Under the pieces are notes generated by a model. That model saw only the letters and a list, made by a program, of their open reading frames with translations, had not been told where the DNA came from and made no database searches. A stretch of 64,000 nt of DNA, taken from positions 9,910,571 through 9,974,570 of the forward strand of contig NC_045151.1 of assembly GCF_008831285.2 (NCBI RefSeq), in the 5' to 3' direction. Shown here one piece after another: positions 25,081 to 36,191 of this stretch. Within the stretch, counting starts at the first letter, position 1, and every line of letters starts with the position of its first letter. The stretch comes from Nymphaea colorata. Taxonomy: Eukaryota; Streptophyta; Magnoliopsida; Nymphaeales; Nymphaeaceae. The position numbers were made by a program, and so were the translations under genes.

Positions 25081-25913
25081 ATTGGAAAAAAAATATGAAA
25101 GAAGAGTTAGACTCTATGGCTGAAAATCAAGTGTGGGATCTTCTTACTTTGCCTAAAGGAGTCAAACTCATATGATGTAAATGGGTATTTAAGACTAAAA
25201 AAGACTCTGAAGGCAAAGTTGAGAGATATAAAGCAAAGATGATTGGTAAAAGCTTCATTTAAATGGAGAGCATTGACTATAATGAGACATTTTGTCCTGT
25301 CTCAACTATGGAGTGAATGAGGATTACTTTTGTCTTCATAGTTCATTTTGACTTAGAGTTACATCAAATGAATGCAAAAACAATTTTTTAAATGGTAATT
25401 TAAATGAAGATGATTATATGGAACAACCTTAAAGTTCCTCTAAAGGTGAGTCAGACCATTTGGTTTGCAAGTTAAATAAGTCAATATATGGACTTAGATA
25501 AGTGAGAGTAAATTCGTAGTTCTGATACTCTATGTAGATGATCTTTAACTTTCAACCAATGACAAGGATATGCTAACAAAAATTAAAGGGTTCCTTTCCT
25601 CTTGTTCTTAAATGAAAGACATGAGGGAAGCTGCCTTTGTTTTTTGTATTGAGATCCGTTGAGACATAAATAAAAGTACATTAGGCATTTCTCATAAATC
25701 TTATATTGATAAGATTCTCAAAAGAAATGGGATGGATAATTGTTCTCCTGCTACAACATCCATAATAAATAGAGATAAATCGAACTTGAAAGATTGTCCA
25801 TACATTAAAGATGAAAAAGCACAAATGTATACAATAGCATATGCATCAGCAGTAGGGAGGTTGGAGCTTGACAGATCCATCCTATTGCATGTCACTTGGG
25901 TCAAGTGGGAGAA
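25080..25913 (+). pseudogene. Ty1/Copia reverse transcriptase relic
   Basis: The plus-strand frames read EELDSMAENQVWDLL, CKWVFKTKKDSEGKVERYKA, then NETFCPVST and LHQMNAKT, in the standard order of Copia RT motifs (W/KWV.K.K, Y.ETF.PV, and the HQMDVK.AF block with Asp replaced by Asn here). Later comes DKILKRNGMDNCSPATTS and YAYASAVG-like sequence. Many stops and frameshifts occur. Just after the SAVG block the frame jumps to VTWVKWENV and the polypurine tract AAGTGGGAGAA, so RNase H was deleted. Confidence 0.7.
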
Positions 25914-26390
25914 TGTTAGAATACGTGCATTGTAGGGTCCAACAGCTGTGACCCTTCGTTCTTGCACCTTTCTACCGTGCACCTCTTCACTTCACACACA
26001 TTCAAGGTGACCTTTCATTTCCTACTTATACTGCATCATGAGAGCAGTTTTAGTTGTTGGAAATTTTTTTTTCTAAGGTTTGGACTCTGCTCAACTTTGG
26101 CATTTTGTGCATGTGCTCATCGAGGTGGTTGTTGATTGAGGAGATTACCCAACTTCTTATTCTCATTCTTCATTATGGTAGGATTTACTCCAACAGGCAT
26201 GTAAGCCTAGGTTTACTATCTAATTTTTTCTATGTGTGATCATGTGCATGTAAGTCTAGATCTACTCCTTATTCTCATTCTTCATTATGGTAGGATTTAC
26301 TCCAACAGGCATGTAAGCCTAGGTATACCAACTAACTTTTCTAAGGGTGATCATGCGCATGTAAGTCTAGATTTACTCCAACAGGCACAA
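25914..26390 (+). mobile_element. 3' LTR of the decayed Copia
   Basis: The LTR begins TGTTAGAATACG directly after the polypurine tract at 25902-25913. It contains an internal tandem duplication of about 115 bp (about 26154-26267 and 26268-26383) with the shared words CTTATTCTCATTCTTCATT, ATGGTAGGATTTACTCCAAC and GCATGTAAGCCTAGGT. The right end is not certain because no 5' LTR partner is present. Confidence 0.5.
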
Positions 26391-27580
26391 ATATACCAAA
26401 ATTAGACAAATAAAATGCCTTACAAGCTAAAAAGATAGTGTTTCACTTATGAGTTACACCTATTTGATAGGCCAAGCTTGAAACATGCAGGAATATGGCC
26501 TCGACGACTGGTGCTTGAGTTCAAAATGGAGCTGACAAAATCTTGATTATAAATGCTATGTGGAACTCGTTTGTTTGGCCAGTAGCGATAATTCTCAATT
26601 ATGAAAGATTCATTTTCCTCAGGAACAAATTGGCATTTAAAGCATAAAAGGATAAAATACTTTCAGAATATGTAAAAAGACATCCGAGCAATGCTAATGT
26701 AACGTCAAGCATACCAAGATAATGAATTGGAAATGCAACGTTTTCAGAATAGGCAAGAAGTTTTAAAAGTTACCAAGGTTATACAAAAGATGGTGGTATG
26801 GATTCTCACTATAAGTGGTGATGTTTTCATACCCCATTAATACTTGTGCACTAAGCGCCATTGTTTCCAATTCTGTGAATATGCCTTACCTGTGGTTCAT
26901 TGGAACATGCAGCCACATCTCTTTCATGTTCATGGTTTGAGACAATGGACCCACACAGCTGTAGGAATGATGAGTATCAAAGTAACAGCAATTCATACCA
27001 GCTAAATCTTAAATAGATAATTTACACTTAAATACTTTCTACTTGCAGAATTGGCTGTACATATATCAAGACGCTCGACCACATTTACAAAGTTTTCAAA
27101 CGCCTATACTTTAGTCTTAGTTCTATTGCAAAATTTTGAATGCCTATTCTAATTTTTTTGTTATAATTCTCAATTTCTTAGTACGTCTAATGTCCGTAAA
27201 CAAGCTAACGATAAATGCGTGTCTCTATTTACACCAACTGTAATTTGTGCGATTTTGTTCCAAAATGGTCTTATCTAATAGGAAGTCTGCTTCCGCTGCA
27301 AACCTGCGAGGGGGCTCTCTCAAAAATTATTGATAAAAAAATTGGAGTATGTACAGGAAATGGACAAAAAAGAGGAAGAGGGCAGCTCTAGGTTGTGGGA
27401 AGAGTGTCCCAAATAGCCTGGCGCCGGCCAGGCAAGGCTTCAAGAGAATTAACAAAATGTCCTCAGCAGGAAATCAGGCTTCTGCAGCATAATAAAACAG
27501 TGTTTCTGGAATCGGCACCATGCGGAAAACGAAGGGATCTCTGAACACGCCTTCTCCAGTTGCTGGGCCCAACAAAGAGG
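26391..27580. other. AT-rich, no gene recognised
   Basis: Nothing with protein or RNA gene character. The right part (27300-27580) becomes less AT-rich on entering the LINE relic. Confidence 0.3.
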
Positions 27581-27588
27581 GTCACGCC

Positions 27589-29130
27589 TTACTGCATGTG
27601 GGGGTCTTGCAGGATAATTGAATCAATCGATAAAATGGTGGGCCGATCAGTCAAGGGACTGTGACTGATAAGGCCAGCTTTGGCACATTGATCACTACGA
27701 TAGGAGACAATGAATGCAATCTTATGGCCTTCGGGGTGATGCTGAATGGCAATTTGGACTTGGAAACCATGTTGAGACACAGGTGTCCTTAGACCTGATG
27801 CCGGATGCGAACCAATCTTCAGCCTCTTTGTAGTGTTCACATCTCGCAAGCAACCGGCCCCAGAGCAGCCTGAGGTCTTTCTAAATCATCAAGGATAGCG
27901 ACCTCATCGGAATAGTGATGCCATCGTGGGTACTCTTGTTTCTAGTTTTCCACGAGTTGCCTATAACCAATGGGAGAGCTGATTGCCAGACCTTAGAGAT
28001 CCATTATCTCTTGAAGCTTGCGGCTTGCCACCGGAGGGTGAGATGAATGAGATTGTTGAAAAAAAGAGCCCCTTTGTTGAATTGCCGGCCGATCCGTTTC
28101 CACAGACCTTTAGTGTATGAGCATCTGGTGAACAAGTGGTTAGTGCTTTCTTCTTCTTTTTTTGCAGAGGATACATTGATTCGTTATAGCAACCGCACAT
28201 TTCTTCCATCTGTCAGTGGTGAATTACTTCTTTTCGCATGCTAGGAAGGAGAACCATTTCAAGCTTGGTGGGGCTTTGGAGTCCCAAATGTGCTTCTCCA
28301 ATTGGCTTCAGGTTTCCTGTCCCTGAGCTTATCCTAGATGGCTGAACCACCGAGAGGTGCTGCTGGACAATCCTCTCATTGAAGTTGGTCTCGCTCGCTT
28401 GAGATGTATGAACCTCGAATTACTTCATCTAGCCAACTCGTGTTGAAGACGCGGTGTAGAGTGCTCCACTGATTTATGATTTGATCCACCATAGATCCTA
28501 GGAACGGTTGCACGGTACCCTAGATTTCGCCTGGAATGAGGGAATACAAGAGCCCCCATCCCCACGAGTCACACTAGAATCCTATATGCTTGCCATCTCC
28601 CAAGTGCCAAGTGACCAAGTGGCTGATTTGGCCCAGCCCCAGCAGATTGCTCGCCAGGATGCCGATTTGTTGGGGCTCTTCTTCAGCATCCAGAGGCTAG
28701 AGTTCTTTTAAGTATTTGGCCTTCACGAGGCTAGACCAAGGAGTGTTTGGGTGCGTGCCTTGATGCCGCAAAGCATCATATACGCTTTATTGAGTGATTT
28801 TGTGTCCTGGAGTCCAATCCCCACCTCAACATAGGGCAAACAAAGTTGTTTCCAGCTGATGGGTGGCGATGCTCTGGCGAGGCTCCCCAGATGAAATTAG
28901 ACATCAAAGATGAGATATGCAATGCACAGTCAGCAATGGGAGGCGGAAGGTGCCCAGTAGGTGACAAAGTGGTTGATAGTGTGTTTAACTAAATAGATCC
29001 TCCCTACATGTAATAAGAGTGGCTTTTTCCAAGTACACTTAATGGGAAGTCTGCTTATTACCAACCAGTTTGCTATGAGAGAATCGTTGCCTAGAAACCC
29101 AGACAATGTGATTGAATAAATCTTCATTCC
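27589..29130 (-). pseudogene. LINE relic: RT C-terminal part plus zf-RVT domain
   Basis: Minus-strand order matches plant LINE ORF2. At about 28930-29110 there is FLGNDSLIANWLVISRL followed by Trp and a Leu-Leu-His-Val-Gly-Arg stretch (usually '..W....LS.AGR..LI'). At 28780-28960 comes LPPPIADCALHISSLMSNFI followed by WGAS and a HPSAGN stretch (usually 'FLW......WV.W..VC'). At 28000-28200 a zinc-binding block shows a Cys-x2-Cys-like pair and a His-Leu-Phe...Cys-Pro-Tyr pattern in a shifted frame. Stops and frameshifts are common. The RT catalytic core and endonuclease are missing upstream. This is a second, independent LINE relic, on the same strand as the one near 2 kb. Confidence 0.55.
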
Positions 29131-29868
29131 TCTTCTCTCGGTTATAAATCGACCAATCGTTCCTGTAACTGACTCCAGCTACAGTGAACATACTCGCTGC
29201 CAGTAAACTGCTTTTTATGTGCCACACCCCAAGATAGTATTATAACGCAAAGTCGACAAGAGATGAAACTGAAACACAGACAAAGTGCACTCTTAGTGTC
29301 AATTTCCCGCGTCATTACAGTTTCCCACATCAGCCCTCTCCGCTAACGGTGACATTGTTCAAAGACAGCTGAATGCCTCCGAACAGGGCTCAGAATTAAA
29401 CGGCTCGTCTCCACCATCAAGGGAGATGTTTTTAAAGGCATAGCCAGCCCAAGCAAAGATGTTTAAGAAAAGGTCTTCAGAAATGTTTGCAGCAGTACAT
29501 GATCAGGTTTTCGACCAGCAATTCACTCGCCTCAGTTTTTACCTCATCAGCTGCATCGTTGTCCCAAGTGCAAATATTAGGTTTACATGATTGGGGTTTG
29601 GCACATATAACCCCAAATATTCAGTTATTTTTGCGGCAACATGGATCTTCCAGTCTCTTGTCAGAATATAACCCCAAATCGTTCAGAACATTCTCAACAA
29701 CTTATGCTAAAAAAGGACACCATTTCTTCCTCTTAGATGCACTAGCTGAGCACCATGTATATATCAGTAGGCAACATCGAATAAAACTTGAAAGCTGCAA
29801 GATGCAATAAATTATCATATTTTAGGATTGCATGGGTATCAAATATTTTGAATACCAGGAATCATGTC
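29131..29868. other. no gene recognised
   Basis: Several short frames overlap on both strands and none has a motif. It lies about 1 kb downstream of the helicase stop codon and could include part of a long 3' UTR, but no clear poly(A) signal was pinned down. Confidence 0.3.
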
Positions 29869-29876
29869 GTCTATAC

Positions 29877-30240
29877 CTATGTCACATGAGTGCGGGTCAG
29901 GTGTGGATGTAGGTGCTGATGCAACGTATCCCAAAAGTTTTGGGTGCAAGGGTGCGGCAAGGGTGTATATATATATAAATATATATATAATATATTTATT
30001 TTATATATATAAATGTATGTATCCATAATATATATCATTTTAGCTTGTTTCTTAGCTTAATCTGTCATTTCTTTTTATTTTTATTACTATACATAAACAA
30101 AGAAATGGACAGGGAAAAGAAAAAAAAATGAAAAATATTTTAAACTTACATAAGAAAGGACATGGTTGGGGTGCTGCACCAGCACCAGCGTCGTGCAGAC
30201 AAGGGTGCGGTCCCTTTTTTGAAGAGTCTGTGTGACATAG
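29877..30240. mobile_element. hAT-type MITE, 364 bp, perfect 8-bp target duplication
   Basis: The left end is CTATGTCACATGAGTGCGGG and the right end is ...CTGTGTGACATAG, an inverted repeat of CTATGTCACA. It is flanked on both sides by GTCTATAC (29869-29876 and 30241-30248). The 8-bp duplication is diagnostic of hAT-superfamily insertion. The interior is (TA)-rich. It has no coding capacity and sits 430 bp beyond the helicase stop codon. Confidence 0.85.
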
Positions 30241-30669
30241 GTCTATACATATGATTTACATAATCAGAGAATTTAAATGCCTTCCATACACTTCTACAGA
30301 CCCTCAATTTCATTACAGCAAAGGGAGACACATGCATGCACGCACCTCTGCACAGAAGAAAAACGTGAACGCAGCATTTTGCCAGGTTCTGGACAACTGG
30401 CGACAGCAGTTAGGCTTCTCATACAAATTCAGCAAAACATACACTTTTAGCAGCAGCAGCCATCCAAGTAATGTCCTCTTCTTCTTGATCAAATTGGGAT
30501 ATTTGAAGAGAGGACATCATAGACTAAATTGACATCATGACATGATGCCGCTAGGACTCCCAAAATTGTGTGAGGTATCATGAGTGCGTTCATCAATGCT
30601 CTTGAGGAATTATCTCCACCAAGGATAAATCCGATCAATTCTCATCACCATTCATTAGTTTTATCCAAC

Positions 30670-31182
30670 TTAGCTGAATAATTGAAAACCATTTTCACGT
30701 TGCCTCTTGAAAGAACCAGCTCTTGGCGGGTTACTTCCACCAACAAAAGGAGGCTCAGCTGATGCTCTTTCAGTCCTCTCAGATGGCACTTTATTAGTTG
30801 GACCGGCTGATTTTGAGTGCTTATGACTTGAACCATTGTGTCTTTGTCCATTATAGAGTTTTGCAGTGGACTTTGATTTGTGCAGCTGCTGTGTAGAATT
30901 ACAAGCAGCAACTGCAACAGCAGTGTCTGCGTTTAACAGTGATTTCAGATACTCAAGCGAATTGGATGGACAATGACTTCTAATTGACTTCTTTCCTTCA
31001 GATATGAAATGCTTTTTTGAAGATGAGCTTTCTATGCCAGTGGTTTTGACCATTGTTGTAAGAGAATCTACTGACATCAATCCAGCATCTATCCCAGACA
31101 TACCATCATAGGCAAGCATGCAAGCAATTGCGTAAACTGATGCCCCCAGGGCTGGAGGTAATATTTCTTGAGGACGATGGAC
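30670..31182 (-). CDS. DExH helicase, last exon (C-terminal tail, stop codon)
   Basis: The exon begins after TGCACAG with VHRPQEILPPALGASVYAIA and continues through LAYDGMSG and LMSVDSLTTMV, the conserved end of the plant NIH/DExH6 family. It then runs into a Ser/Lys/Arg-rich, low-complexity tail ending GFQLFS and TAA at 30670-30672. The tail is basic and probably disordered; in homologues it may bind nucleic acid or direct nuclear import. The exon is 171 codons including the stop and joins the previous exon in phase 0 across an 8.1-kb intron that carries a Copia element. Confidence 0.9.
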   Translation of the reverse strand, partial: VHRPQEILPPALGASVYAIACMLAYDGMSGIDAGLMSVDSLTTMVKTTGIESSSSKKHFISEGKKSIRSHCPSNSLEYLKSLLNADTAVAVAACNSTQQLHKSKSTAKLYNGQRHNGSSHKHSKSAGPTNKVPSERTERASAEPPFVGGSNPPRAGSFKRQRENGFQLFS

Positions 31183-32312
31183 CTGTGCAGGAAGGAAAGG
31201 GCTTTGAGTGTCCCAGATATTCAATAAATTCAAAGAGGTCATAGATGTTTTCAACAGGTGCATCATACTCGCAGAAAAGAAATCCACATATAATGTGTAT
31301 ATAATCACATGGGCTAACGTAATCCCTAACGTAACCAGAAAAACAGATCTCACACAGAATTATGAAAAGATAGTTATTACATTTCCTACCAAAATAACAA
31401 AACTAATGCCTAACCATATGGAATATTGGAATATACCCAAACTCCAAACTATCGTGTCTTAATAAAAAAAAGACACGATAAATACGCCACAAACGAGCAG
31501 CCATGTAAAACAGCAAGAAGAAGCATTTTTTTTAAATAAAAAACACATGTTTTTTATATTTTTTATTAATTTCTCATCATTATATAATTTTTGAGATTTT
31601 TAAAATTTTTAATTTTTTTTTAAATTCTTTAAACATTTGGCAAGATTTTCCCAAGATATACAATTTTGCCGTATTATACAAGAGAAATTTCTTGTTGTAT
31701 AATGCCCGTAAACGATATATGTGATAATGCTCCAAAGAAGGATTAGTTTGCAAACAAAAACTGTTATGACTAGCTTAATGATGCTAATATGAACTAAAAC
31801 TCTGATCAATATTTTAAGAAAGAATGAAGTGCACAATTGCTACAGAAAAAGTCTACAAGGACACTGAATGATAATGCATAATGGACAAAGAATAGGTCCC
31901 TCTAAGTTTCTAACATTATTTCTTCAAATAGTACGCCATGGTTCAGAACACCAATGATACATCAGTAAAAAATGCTGCACCAACACAGTGCTGCACTAAC
32001 ACAAACTCTTCAACAAGGTTACCGCACCAGAGTCAATACTGTTCAGGTGCAGCTGCCACTTGGGAGTGTGTATGTGAGTGTCTATATATATAGTTATTAC
32101 ATCACATAGGAATCATTTGGGCTGTCAATTCTAAGAAGACCAAACGGTAGAGATTATATAAAAAAAATAGTTAAACTTCCTTTTTAAGGCACTCTGAAGG
32201 ATTCTCGATTAAAGAAATTCATTTGAGAGTGTGTGTGTGTGTTAGTGAGAGAGAGAAATAGAGGAAACAAATGAAGTTCCTTAAAAGAGTCTCCTTGCCT
32301 ACTTGAGGAGTA
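31183..32312. other. intron sequence 3' of the Copia insertion
   Basis: Part of the 8.1-kb helicase intron (31183-39302). It is AT-rich with no coding content. The region near 31960-32050 contains GCACCA(A/G)-type words reminiscent of the decayed hAT-MITE family, but no ends were found. Confidence 0.4.
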
Positions 32313-32317
32313 CTTCA

Positions 32318-32720
32318 TGTTAAAATATAAATCCTTCACCAGCACGTTGAAGAGGAGTCTCTTAAGATTCTACCTCCTTGTAGAATGTGTTAAGATATTT
32401 AATGTCCTTGTAACGTGTGAAGAGTCTCCTAGGATTCTATGTTGTAGTTAATATCCTTGTAATATGTGAAGTCTCTTAGGTTTCTATGATGTAATTAATG
32501 TCCTTGGAGCTTGTGAAATCTCCTAGGATTCTACGATTGGAGACTCTTAGAATTCTGGAAATGGGATTATAAATAGAGGCCGTGCAAACCATTTTGGCCA
32601 CGGCTTCTTCTCCTCAGTTTCTTCTTGTTTTCATTTTCTCTCTCTCTCTCTGTCTCTCTCTCTCTCTTCCTGCGTGAGTGCTGTTTTCTGGTTACAGATA
32701 TTGGTGCTAGATTTCTATCA
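32318..32720 (+). repeat. 5' LTR of the Copia element
   Basis: It starts TGTTAAAATATAAATCC and ends GATTTCTATCA. It carries a TATA-like ATTATAAATAGAGG at about 32565 and a CT-rich R/U5 stretch, features expected for the promoter and transcript start. The CT tract creates a spurious Ser/Leu-rich frame present identically in both LTRs. Confidence 0.95.
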
Positions 32721-32941
32721 TGGTATCAGAGCGCCAGGTTACGTTATCTCTACCAAACGAAATGCCCAAACAGGTCTGATCTGGTTAGAACTCTTTTCTC
32801 ATCTTGTCTCTATCCTGAATTTACTTTTCTCTTGCGCAATTCTTGTTCGTTTTTCTTCTTGCTTACCCAAGGACACATCTTGTTATATCGTGTCTTCTTT
32901 CCCTCTCATCTTCTACCTATATACCATTCCTTTCTGCTGTC

Positions 32942-33313
32942 ATGGAAAACCTTTCGCATTCTGGCATGTCCTCAAGTTTTCTTCCTCACCTTATTACCGA
33001 AAAACTCAACCATGAGAATTATCTGATCTGGAAAAGGCAAATCATGCCTTTCATAAGAAGTCAAGGCCTCTTTGGACATCTCGATGGTTCAACAAAGGCT
33101 CCACCAATATCCGTTTTACAGGAAATAAAAAATGAGGCAGGAGAAGTTATTGTTGTTCATGAAGACAACAATCCTGAACATGCTATGTGGATGAGACGTG
33201 ATCAAAGTCTGGTTGCGTATATTTTGTCCACTTTATCTCAACAAGTGTTACTTTCAGTTTCTGATGATTGTACCTCACATATTTCGAAACTTCTATGCCA
33301 TGATTCAAACTAA
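32942..33313 (+). pseudogene. Copia gag N-terminal part
   Basis: From the ATG at 32942 it reads MENLSHSGMSSSFLPHLI, then the typical 'KLNHENYLIWKRQIMPFIRS' and 'GLFGHLDGS' segments of plant Copia gag, and later WMRRDQSLVAYILSTLS. It stops at 33313. The RNA-binding zinc knuckle and the protease that should follow are missing, and the integrase frame starts abruptly. Gag alone might be made as a truncated 123-residue protein. Confidence 0.8.
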
Positions 33314-35789
33314 ATTTTCATCCAATGTGGTGCATTTTCAATGTGATGGAGGGGGAGAATATTCCTCGCTTGATTTTATTGAATTTCTACGTTTAAAAGG
33401 GATAACTAGACAAATTTCCTGCCCTTACACACCACAACAAAATGGTGTAGTTGAGCAGAAACATCGACATATAGTTGAAAGCGCCATGAGCATGATGCAT
33501 GATACTAATGTGTCCATTTCCTTGTGGACTAAAGCCTTCCATACTGCTGTATACATAATAAATTGTTTGCCTATGACACTCTTGATGTATAAATCGCCAT
33601 ATTTTACACTCTTAGGCAAACAACCTGATTACAAGAACTTGAAGGTTTTTGGTTGTATATGCTATGTTCACGTTGATGCTGCCTTGAGGAACAAGTTTCA
33701 AGACAAAGCTATTCAATGTAGATTCGTTGGATACGCTGATGAATATAAAGGTTTTCGATGCTATGATCCAACAACTAAACGTATCAAAACTTCAAGAAAT
33801 GTCATTTTTGATGAACATAGTTTTGATAATACAAATGAAATGCCTATGACTATTGAATCTTATGATCCCTGAACCAGTACACAGTTATTCAATGCAGATC
33901 CTGTTATAGAAAATGATGTGCCTCAAAATGAAGATCCAGAGAGAGCAATACAACCGTCGGATATGGCTCAAAGTGAAAATCAAGAAGATCCAACACAGTC
34001 ATCAAGTCATCATGAAAACAATAATGAAGAAGAGAGCAACGATGCACATCGATATTCGGGTCTTATCTACAGTCGACGACTAAGGGACAGAGATGCTCAC
34101 AGTGAAGAAGACAACATGCCCCACCTTAGAAGATCCCAACGCATTCGTCATCCCATTCACAGGTGGGTTAGCTATGATTCTTTATCACTTGATTTTCAGT
34201 TATTCATGGCAAAAGTTGGCAAGGAGGAAGAACCTACTTCATTTGATCAAGCATCAAAATCACATCATTGGAGAAAGGCTATGAAAGAAGAAATGGATGC
34301 CTTGCATGAATGTGGAACATGGGAGATCGTTCCGAGGCCACACGAAAAGAACGTAGTGGGCTCCAAATGGGTATACAAAATTAAATACAAACCTGATGGC
34401 AGCATAGAAAGACACAAAGCAAGGTTAGTAGCAAAAGGGTTTAAACAACAATATGGAGAAGATTATGATGAGACATTCAGCCCTGTGATCAAAATGGGAA
34501 CAATTCGCGTGATTATATCATTGGCAGTTGAATATGGATGGAGACTACATCAAATGGACGTGAAGAATGCTTTTCTTCATGGTGATTTAAGGGAGGAAGT
34601 ATATATGGAACAACCTCCAGGATACACGAAAGGAGACTCTCATGCATGGGTTTGCAAACTAAGAAAATCTATTTATGGACTTAAACAGGCCTCACGTTCG
34701 TGGTTTGACAGTTTCTCTTGCAAGATTCAAGAATGTGGTTTTCGGAGATGCCCTCTAGATCACTCTCTTTTCATTTATCGAAAGGAAAACATATTTACTT
34801 TACTTCTTATATATGTTGATGATATTGTTATCACAGGCAATTCAGAAAAACACATAGAAGAAGCTAAAGTTTTGATGATGCAAAACTTCAAAATGAAAGA
34901 GCTTGGTGATTTACGATTCTTTCTTGGAGTGGAGATTGATAGGCACAATAATCGCCTCACATTGACACAACAGAAATACACGTTGGATCTACTGAAAAAG
35001 TCAGGTATGTCTGATTGTAAGCCTGTTGGAACTCCTAGTGTTCTAAATCAAAGACTAAGTGCTCAAGATGGGGAGTTATATGAAGATCCTACGCAATATC
35101 GAAGTATTGTTGGGGCACTTCAATATCTTACATTTACTAGACCAGATATTATATATGCTGTGAATCAAGTATCTCAATTTATGCATGCACCTAGAGATAC
35201 TCACATGGATGCTGTCAAAAGAATATTAAGATATCTTAAAGGGACAGCAGGAGATGGCTTAGTTTATGGTAAGAGTGAAAATATAACTACTGGACATCAA
35301 CTTATGACATTCACAGATGCAAATTGGGCTGGAGATCTCGATCAAAGAAAGTCCATTTCTAGTTTTTGTATTTTCATTGGACGTAATCTTGTGTCTTGGA
35401 GTTGTCGAAAGCAAAAGGCAGTAGCAAGATCCAGCACTGAAGCTGAATACAGATGCATGGCTGCAGGTACTGCTGAAGTTACATGGGTTAGACATTTGCT
35501 AGAAGACATTGGAGAAAAGATTAAAACATCAATGTTAATGTGCGATAATCAAAGCGCTATTAACATTGCCTTTAATCCCGTACAACATGGTCGAACAAAG
35601 CACATTGAGATTGATCAACACTTTGTTAGACAAAAGGTGGAAGACAAGGAGATTCAGCCTATTTATGTTCGTACAGATGAACAAATTGCAGACTTATTTA
35701 CAAAAGGATTAACAAAGGAACGATTCTGGTTTCTAAAAGGCAAGTTGTACATGGTGCAAAACCATGCACAACTTGAGGGAGGGTATTAA
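33198..35789 (+). pseudogene. Copia pol: integrase C-terminal half, reverse transcriptase, RNase H; one in-frame stop
   Basis: After the deletion junction near 33300 the frame enters the integrase core (VVHFQCDGGGEY, then PQQNGVVEQKHRHIVE with the catalytic Glu region). The first catalytic Asp is lost. A single TGA (33870-33872) interrupts the frame, which then stays open to 35789. RT motifs follow in order: WRKAMKEEMDAL, KWVYKIKYK, KARLVAKGF, DETFSPV, HQMDVKNAFLHGDL and YVDDIVITGN. RNase H shows FTDANWAGD, SSTEAEYR, CDNQSAI and KHIEIDQHFVR. RT and RNase H look catalytically intact, but the stop and deletion mean it depends on other elements to move. Confidence 0.9.
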
Positions 35790-36186
35790 AATATAAATCC
35801 TTCACCAGCACGTTGAAGAGGAGTCTCTTAGGATTCCACCTCCTTGTAGAATGTGTTAAGATATTTAATGTCCTTGTAACATGTGAAGAGTCTCCTAAGA
35901 TTCTATGTTGTAGTTAATATCCTTGTAATATGTGAAGTCTCTTAGGTTTCTATGATGTAATTAATGTCCTTGGAGCTTGTGAAATCTCCTAGGATTCTAC
36001 GATTGGAGACTCTTAGAATTCTGGAAATGGGATTATAAATAGAGGCCGTGCAAACCATTTTGGCCACGGCTTCTTCTCCTCAGTTTCTTCTTGTTTTCAT
36101 TTTCTCTCTCTCTCTCTGTCTCTCTCTCTCTCTTCCTGCGTGAGTGCTGTTTTCTGGTTACAGATATTGGTGCTAGATTTCTATCA
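35784..36186 (+). repeat. 3' LTR of the Copia element
   Basis: Same length as the 5' LTR and directly downstream of the polypurine tract. Its first dinucleotide is TA instead of TG, and four other single-base differences from the 5' LTR were seen, all A/G or C/T changes. Confidence 0.95.
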
Positions 36187-36191
36187 CTTCA

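Larger units (their letters stand above)
32313..36191 (+). mobile_element. LTR retrotransposon, Ty1/Copia, two LTRs and 5-bp target duplication
   Basis: The element lies between two CTTCA target duplications (32313-32317 and 36187-36191). Both LTRs are 403 bp (32318-32720 and 35784-36186). I count five differences by eye, all transitions, one of which changes the terminal TG of the 3' LTR to TA. The primer site TGGTATCAGAGC (32721-32732) and the polypurine tract ACTTGAGGGAGGG (35771-35783) are present. The interior is only 3063 bp: gag passes straight into the middle of integrase, so part of gag, the protease and the integrase N-terminus are deleted. It is antisense to the helicase gene inside its last intron. 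Confidence 0.95.

Noticed and set aside
32625-33026. Ser/Leu-rich frame in the Copia 5' LTR, repeated at 36091-36297
   Set aside because: It comes from the (CT)n stretch of the LTR and appears identically in both LTRs, so it is not a gene.
33918-35789. Copia pol considered as an intact autonomous gene
   Set aside because: A stop at 33870, a frameshift at the gag junction and deletion of protease and the integrase N-terminus make the element defective.
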